From: Ampelomyces quisqualis
Lineage: Eukaryota; Ascomycota; Dothideomycetes; Pleosporales; Phaeosphaeriaceae
Reading direction: 5' to 3'
NCBI GenBank assembly: GCA_018398575.1
Contig: JAGTXZ010000024.1
Coordinates: forward strand, 806,001 to 870,000
Length of the DNA stretch: 64,000 nt
Below the pieces are notes generated by a model. The model worked only from the letters and a program-made list of their open reading frames with translations. It did no database searches and was not told the origin of the DNA. Positions 57,950 to 64,000 of the stretch are shown piece after piece. The position numbers and the translations under genes are program-made. Numbering within the stretch: position 1 is the stretch's first letter; every line of letters begins with the position of its first letter.

Positions 57950-60380
57950 ACCTAGTAAGAGTTAAGGTCCTGTCTATCTTTATTATATAGGGTAACAAGG
58001 TAGCTAGTTACCTTCTAATAGTAGTGTTAGACAAATACTGCAGCAGTATATGTAAAGTCTAGCAACATAATATATATAGTAACCTTACTAAAAGGCAGTA
58101 TAATAGAATTTAGTAATATACCTAGTATAAACTATCTAAGTTATTTAAATAGTATTGCTGTTAACACGCTTATAGTAAAGGTGTGCTTGTGCTAGTTAGT
58201 AGTAGTACACTGTTAACTTTAGTCTATAACTATCTTGTGTTTAAACGCTATAAGTACAAGCTGTCTAAAGTTATAGAAGTAGATCTGCGTAAGAAAATCT
58301 CTCTTGTTTATTATTAGGTAGAATTGTTTTACTATTGTAATATAGTAGGCCTTACTATTTATTCTAGTGCATATACTATTAAGAGCTCTATATATATAAA
58401 TATTATTAATAATATAGGTTAGCGCGTGCTATTTAGGGTAGTTAAAATCCTTTTCTTCTCCTTACGTCTGTCTAAAAGGTTAAAACTCTTCTTTTAGAAT
58501 ATCTATTTGTTTAATAGCTAACAACATATACCCTAACGTATTTTTATTATAACTCTTATATTATAAGAGTACTAGCAGATTGCACACAGCCTAGATAAAA
58601 TGCAACGCGTATAGTGCCTTAGTTGCTAGTAGAAGAGACACTACTACTATAAATTAGCAAATTACTGCTTTTTGTTTTGCGCTAGTCTACTGCAACACTT
58701 CTGTAAAAGCCCTCTTGTTATTAAACTGTTTTAGTCTAGTGTTATACTTAACCTAGCAAAACCTTTTATTTAACTAGGCACAGCTGTTATCTTCTGCTAC
58801 TAGAACTGCAGCACTATTCTAGCTCTTCTTTTGTCTAGAGTGTATGTCTATTAGCATGTCTTCTGTAAATTCTAATATCTTTATAACTAACCCCTTAAGT
58901 AGTAGATATAATATATCTATAGCTAACAACTTATATATATTAAAGTTGTAGTAATTCTAGCTAAAGCACTCTACTAGATAAATGTAATTCTTGTGTCTTT
59001 TATTAAGACAATAACTCTGTTATAAGCGTGTATACTCTTCTATTTGCTATAGATATTTATTGCACAAGTTCTCTTATTTGTCTAGTAGTACTGTGTATTA
59101 AGTATAGTGTCTATTTTTCTTTATACCTATTAGTAGCGCTTACTCTTTATAGTTAGCTAGAATTGTATAAATAGTTAAGTAACACTATTACGTCTGTTAG
59201 TTAGCACACTCTAGCTATATGCTGTATTTAGTAGCCTCTTTAAGTACTGTAGTTGCTAGTTAGTGTTTGTCTTCTACAGTAACCTTCTATTGTTAACGCT
59301 GTAGTTAGTACTTACGCAACAACAGTTTGCCTATGCAGTAATAATATACTTTACTCTTTAGAATAGGATCTAGAAGCTTAGCTGTTAGGATAAATCTAGC
59401 TAGTAGTGTCTTAGGTGTTATTCTGCGTTATTATGCCTTATAGTTAAGATTCCTAATAGTAATATATATTAGCTATGCTACTATATTACTAGATATTATA
59501 GACAACTGTGTTTTGTCTACTACTAGTATAACTAGTATAAGAGTTGCACTATTTAGCAAGCGCTATTATATTAACTACTACTAATCTTCTAAGTGTAGTT
59601 TATAATACACTCTTATAGGTTTATTAGGCGTACTTGTAAAAGAACAGCTAAGTGCGTAAACTATCTTATTAGCAAATAGGCAATAACTAAGTATAAAGGT
59701 AATTTATAACATTATATTCTAGTATATAAATATATGTTAGTTAGGTTAGAGGTTTAGTAACCTAGATATAATTACTATATTCTCTTGTATCTATACATTG
59801 TCTTGTAGCCTAAATTAAATGTTTAACATAGCCTACTGCTACTAGCGCTCTAATTAAAACTGCAGCTATAAATGTAGCTTATGTAGCTGTGTGTTAGTAA
59901 AGAGGCTGTTAATGTTACCTAATATGCATTTTATCCTTTGCAGCTACAATGCAAACGCTAGTGCAAAAAGAGAACTAAAGAGCCCTACTATGTTATTCTT
60001 ATTAGTGTTAGCACGCGTGCGCTATTTAGCTGCGTGTAGCCTACTACTTTGCGTCTACTATTTCTAAACTAAAGGGTTTGCTAGCGTGCTGTCTACTTAC
60101 TATCTTAAATAGCTTGTTCTATTCTTGTGTAGATGCTAATATTAAGCCTATTTGCTCTATTACTTTATATTTAGCTAGAGTGTAGTTGCGTTTACATAAG
60201 GTATTGCTGTATAAAGCAGGTGCTGCGTTGTCTAGAGTAGTATCTATTGCGTTACAGCTATTAGAGCTGTGCTATTATATTGTAGTGTTAAGGGTTATAA
60301 CTAGTGTATTATTAGGTAGTAAGTAGCAACGCGTCTAGCATCAAGCACTGTGTTTAACAAGTCTTGTATACGTCTTAGTA
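57950..60380 (-). pseudogene. Probable KDZ/Plavaka-like DNA transposase relic (RIP-degraded)
   Basis: The minus-strand frame is readable with RIP stops for about 2.4 kb. The clearest part, near 58,860-58,400, gives TRLKQFNNKRAFTEVLQ-TS, AKQKAVIC-FIVVVSLLLATK, ALYALHFI-AVCNLL, and YKSYNKNTLGYVV. It then gives a YYSKTILPNNKQERF-like end. This fits a conserved block of large fungal DNA transposases of the KDZ and Plavaka type (GFxxVxQWTGxExKxM, then AIxDFxYLAQYxSHxxxTL, then a short region with NKR). Upstream, a Gln/Asn-rich N-terminal part includes KYKVIEQIGLILASTQEQNK. No terminal inverted repeats were located. The family call is from memory of the motif order. Confidence 0.5.
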
Positions 60381-61364
60381 TAAAAGCTATACAGTATATA
60401 TATACAATCTATTACTAATTTGTTTATATATAACTCTGTAGTTTAGATATAAGGAGACTAAGTGTATAAAAACAGTATTAACATTAGTTACGTAGTGTTA
60501 AGGTAGTTACTAGCAGCATTTATCCTGTGCTGTATAGTCTGTTGTCTATAGTAGTCTACTAAAGTCTACTATAGCCAATAGTTACTTAACCTGTGTACAA
60601 AACTATACTAATAGTTGTAGGCGCAACAACTAATATTTTTCTTTCCTTTAATGTTCTTTATTACTCTAACAACTATTATGTTATTATACTAGAGCTTACT
60701 TGTTAATAACTAGATTAGTTAGGCTAGCTAACACAGCTTAATAAAGATTAATATTAATAATAATTCTTATACTAAAAAATATTAACACCCTAGAATAAAT
60801 AAGTTACTGTGTGTTTAGAATATATATAGTAGAACCTAAACACCTAAAAAGGTAAGTATACCTATAAGTAGACACGTATAAGGTTTAAATATATAAAAAA
60901 AATAGACTAGTAGCTCTAGTAGCCTAATATACAACCTGTACTAAGGTAGCTAGGCTTAGTACAAATAGAAGCAGGTAGAATAGTGTACTATATATACTAT
61001 AGGTAAGACTAGTAATAGGTGTAGGTAATTACTTAATAGTAAGAAATAATAAGTATAATTTATATATAGTGTTAACTAATGTTCTAAGTAGCTAGTATAT
61101 TTAATCTTTTCTAGTTTTAAAATGCCTGCAGATTTAATTTATATTCTTTCTCTGGCACAGTATAGAATAGTTATCTACTAGAAACTACTGTTCTAACTTA
61201 CTCTAATGTGCAAATACAACAGAGGCTAAATAGTAACAAAGACTGTTGATAAACTGCTATATATTAAACGCATTTACGTGCTGCTTACTCTTAAACTATT
61301 AGCGCTAATAGAGTATATAATAGCCTTGCTAGCTAGCTACTCTCTGCCTCTTGCTATATATACG
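60381..61364. other. RIP-mutated DNA, nothing recognised
   Basis: AT-rich DNA upstream (5') of the minus-strand transposase relic. Open minus frames become short here. No terminal repeat could be identified. Confidence 0.3.
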
Positions 61365-61680
61365 TTTTCTTAACCTTAAAACTAAAGATAAATTTACCTA
61401 TATGTCTCTAGTCTTAGAGTTAAGGTAACAGTCTTTTGTTAAAATATATACAAAACCTAGTGTTATTTTTATTTATTATACACTTGCGCCTCCTTACACT
61501 TTCTTAACCTTAAAACTAGAGATAAATTTACTTATGTGTCTCTAGTCTTAGAGTTAAGGTAATAGTCTTTTGTTAAAACATATACAAAACTTAGTGTTAT
61601 TTTTATCTATTATACACTTGCGCCTCCTTACACTTTCCTAACTTTAAAACTAGAGATAAATTTACTTATATACTTATGTA
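61365..61680. repeat. Tandem repeat, 134-bp unit, about 2.3 copies
   Basis: CTTAACCTTAAAACTA-GAG type units begin at 61,369, 61,503 and 61,637 (134 bp apart). They share the words TCTTTTGTTAAAA, ACAAAAC and CTTGCGCCTCCTTACAC. Differences between copies are mainly C/T and G/A. The period is not a multiple of three. Confidence 0.9.
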
Positions 61681-61959
61681 TGCAGCTACTTCTTAACACG
61701 TAACTTATACTCTTAATTTAATGTTGCTATCTTTGTATATATATTCTTTGTAAGTCTAAGAGACTTAATTTTTTATTATATTTTTATTCTTATAAAACTA
61801 AAACTATACTTATTACGTCTATATGTTTATGTAGTTTAAAAATCTGAAACTAAGCTTTACTATGTTATTAGCACTACACCTGCGCTACTTCTTAGCCTAC
61901 TAGTATAGAAGCAAATTTATATTTTAGATAGACTCTTTAGTAGCTGTTTAGATGTTGTA

Positions 61960-62575
61960 GCTTAACTAAGATACCTTATAATGTGTTTAACAACAAGAAT
62001 CTCTATAACAACAGCTACAATAGTATCTTAATGCGCATATTAACAACTTAGCCTAACTTAAGAGCGCTATTGTTACAACAACTTTGTTATGTTCTGCAAT
62101 ACTATTACTTAACTAAGATACTTTATAGCATGTTTAAAAGTAAGGATCTCTATAATAACAGCTATAATAGTATTCTAATGCGTATATTAACAACTTAGCT
62201 TAACTTAAAAGCGCTGTTGTTGCAATAACTTTGTTATATTCTATAACACTATTACTTAACTAAGATACTTTATAGCGTGTTTAAAAGCAAGAATTTCTAT
62301 AATAATAGCTATAATAGCATCTTAATGCGCACATTAATAACTTAGCCTAACTTAAGAGCGCTGTTGTTGCAACAACTTTGTTATATTCTGCAACACTATT
62401 ACTTAACTAAGATACCTTATAGCGTGTTTAAAAGTAAGGATCTTTATAACAACAGCTACAATAGCATCTTAGTGCGTATATTAATAACTTAGCCTAACTT
62501 AAGAGCACTGTTATTGCAACAACTTTGTTATGTCTTGTAATACATATTAACAACTTAGCCTAACTTAAGAACGTA
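61960..62575 (+). repeat. Tandem repeat, 147-bp unit (49 codons), about 4.1 copies
   Basis: CTTAACTAAG recurs at 61,961, 62,108, 62,255 and 62,402, exactly 147 bp apart. In the plus frame starting at 61,962 each unit encodes 49 residues (LTKIPYNVFNNKNLYNNSYN, then SILMRILTT-PNLRALLLQQ, LCYVLQYYY) with a single TAG per unit where Gln is plausible. The frame is kept in all copies, which suggests a former repeat protein. The copies differ mostly by RIP-type changes. Confidence 0.9.
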
Positions 62576-63170
62576 ATTCTTATACTATTAGGTAACTAGA
62601 AGATATTAGAGATATAACTACAATTTACATACTTTTGTCTATATATTGTTACAGGCAAAAATCAAAGATAACGTAGAGTTACAGTTGTTTATTAGGATAT
62701 TTCTATCCTAGCACTCTTATTAGGCTCTTTAACAGTAAAGCCTACCTAAGTAGCTGTAACCTCTCTTATACTATATACAATGCATTTCTATTAGACTCTA
62801 TAAGTAGTAATCTAACGTCTAGATATTAAGATATTCTAACTACAACTTACATAATATTAAGTCTTCTATTATTACTAAGCTTTATTACAGCTTTAAGAAC
62901 TTTTATTAATGTAAAGAAGTTACGCGCATCAAACTTATTTACACTAAGATACTGCTAGCTAGTAACAAAAAGGATACCTACTATGCTAGTAAGCACAACT
63001 AAGACTTTAAAGGACACCTATATAAATTAAAACAATAGGCCTGTATTTATTTATCTTAGAGACGCTTAGCAGAGAAGAATATATACAAGAGGTAACGCGT
63101 AATACTTTATAAATCTTATATATAGTATATAAGGTAGCAAATACTTTAAATATATTAATCTCTACAGTTA
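62576..63170 (+). other. RIP-mutated DNA with a partly open plus frame
   Basis: At about 62,870-63,090 a plus frame reads CKEVTRIKLIYTKILLASNK and then DTYYASKHN with RIP-type stops. It looks like a coding relic, but I cannot assign it. Confidence 0.3.
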
Positions 63171-63460
63171 GGCTCTTCTAACAACTAGTAGCTACAGTTG
63201 CGTTGCACTATTAGTAACTGTTGTCTACTAGAGAATACTGCTAGTGCTGCACGCGACCTACTACTATAGTAGGCTCTTTTAACTACTAGCAGCTATAGTT
63301 GCGTTATACTGTTAGCAACTGTTATTTACTAGAGAATACTACTAGTACTATACGCAACCTACTACTGCAGCAGGCTCTTCTAATAACTAGTAGCTACAGT
63401 TGCGTTGTACTGTCTATAACTATTGTCTACTAGAAAGTACTATTAGTGTTAATTGTAAGC
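63171..63460. repeat. Tandem repeat, 101-bp unit, about 2.8 copies
   Basis: GGCTCTT starts at 63,171, 63,272 and 63,373. Units share AACTAGTAGCTACAGTTGCG, CTACTAGA-AGTACT and ACGC-ACCTACTACT words. The period is not a multiple of three. Confidence 0.85.
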
Positions 63461-64000
63461 TATCTACTACAATAGGTACCTAGAGCAACTAATTAGTGCT
63501 ATAATAATACTAGTATAGGTTTAAGGCTAAGTTTAGATTTTGTTTTATATTAAATACTATAAGTAGCTACTAGAGTATTAGTATACGTAAGTGTATTGTC
63601 TTTACTATATTAGATAGTAGATTGCTTATTGTAAATACATCTAGTTTCTACTGTTATTCTGCTACTATAATATTAAGCCTATATTACCTAGTTTATAGAT
63701 AGGTTAAGGTCTAATGCCTAACTAGTAATATAGTTATGCCTAGACTATTACAGAATGTGTTAAGGTTTGCAAATATAAGGTATTGTTTTTGTATTTAATA
63801 CTACAACAACTTACTATATAGGCTACTAGAGCCTTTTACTACTATGTGCAACTAAATAATATAACTAATATTCTTCTAATAACGCAAGAACACTTAGACA
63901 GTAACAAAACTAAATATACTAGCTACAACTATGCGCACAATAGGCGTCTGCAATAGAAAACCCTTAAGGCAGCTCTAAATAACTAGTATATAGAGTTGCA
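63461..64000. other. RIP-mutated DNA at the window end, nothing recognised
   Basis: AT-rich DNA without a readable protein. It continues beyond the window. Confidence 0.3.

Overview
The window looks like a piece of a filamentous ascomycete (Pezizomycotina) chromosome with a two-compartment layout. About 59 of the 64 kb is AT-rich, very poor in TpG/CpA and full of TpA. TAG and TAA replace CAG, CAA and TGG inside frames that still read as known transposon proteins. This is the signature of repeat-induced point mutation (RIP). A single island of ordinary base composition (about 47.27-52.32 kb) holds the only intact gene I can support.

Layout. 1-2.7 kb: decayed repeats. 2.7-32 kb: a nest built on one Ty3/Gypsy element (Gypsy-1, + strand). 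Its RNase H region is split by a 6.6 kb Helitron (about 7.28-13.95 kb). Its 3' part is split by a 7,530-bp Ty1/Copia element (copy A, 16,259-23,788, duplication ATTAT). Its probable 3' LTR is split by a second copy of that Copia (copy B, 24,283-31,824, duplication GCTAT). 32-38.4 kb: unidentified coding fragments and a 3'-truncated minus-strand Gypsy (Gypsy-3). 38,402-45,381: a complete but mutated Gypsy with 274-bp LTRs and a probable C-terminal chromodomain (Gypsy-2). 45.4-47.27 kb: a RIP-mutated histone H3-like pseudogene, a foldback of telomere-like repeats and a fragment of the Gypsy-2 LTR. 47.27-52.32 kb: the island, with MTC6 (two exons, 650 aa) and, convergent to it, a broken secreted GH13 alpha-amylase. 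52.3-64 kb: more RIP-mutated DNA with a minus-strand KDZ/Plavaka-like transposase relic, other minus-strand coding relics and four tandem arrays (units of 89, 134, 147 and 101 bp).

The most unusual signal is that unrelated LTR retrotransposons here (Gypsy-1, Copia A and B, Gypsy-2) each carry an open frame in ANTISENSE orientation between pol and the 3' LTR. The frames encode lysine-rich proteins. The Copia version has a Cys-rich centre and a candidate 43-nt GT-AG intron at the same place in both copies. The H3-like pseudogene and the shared 5'/3' LTR differences of the two Copia copies are the next most interesting points.

All transposon genes are RIP-dead, so their coordinates mark recognisable homology and not functional ORFs. 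Assignments come from reading translations by eye; no database search was possible.
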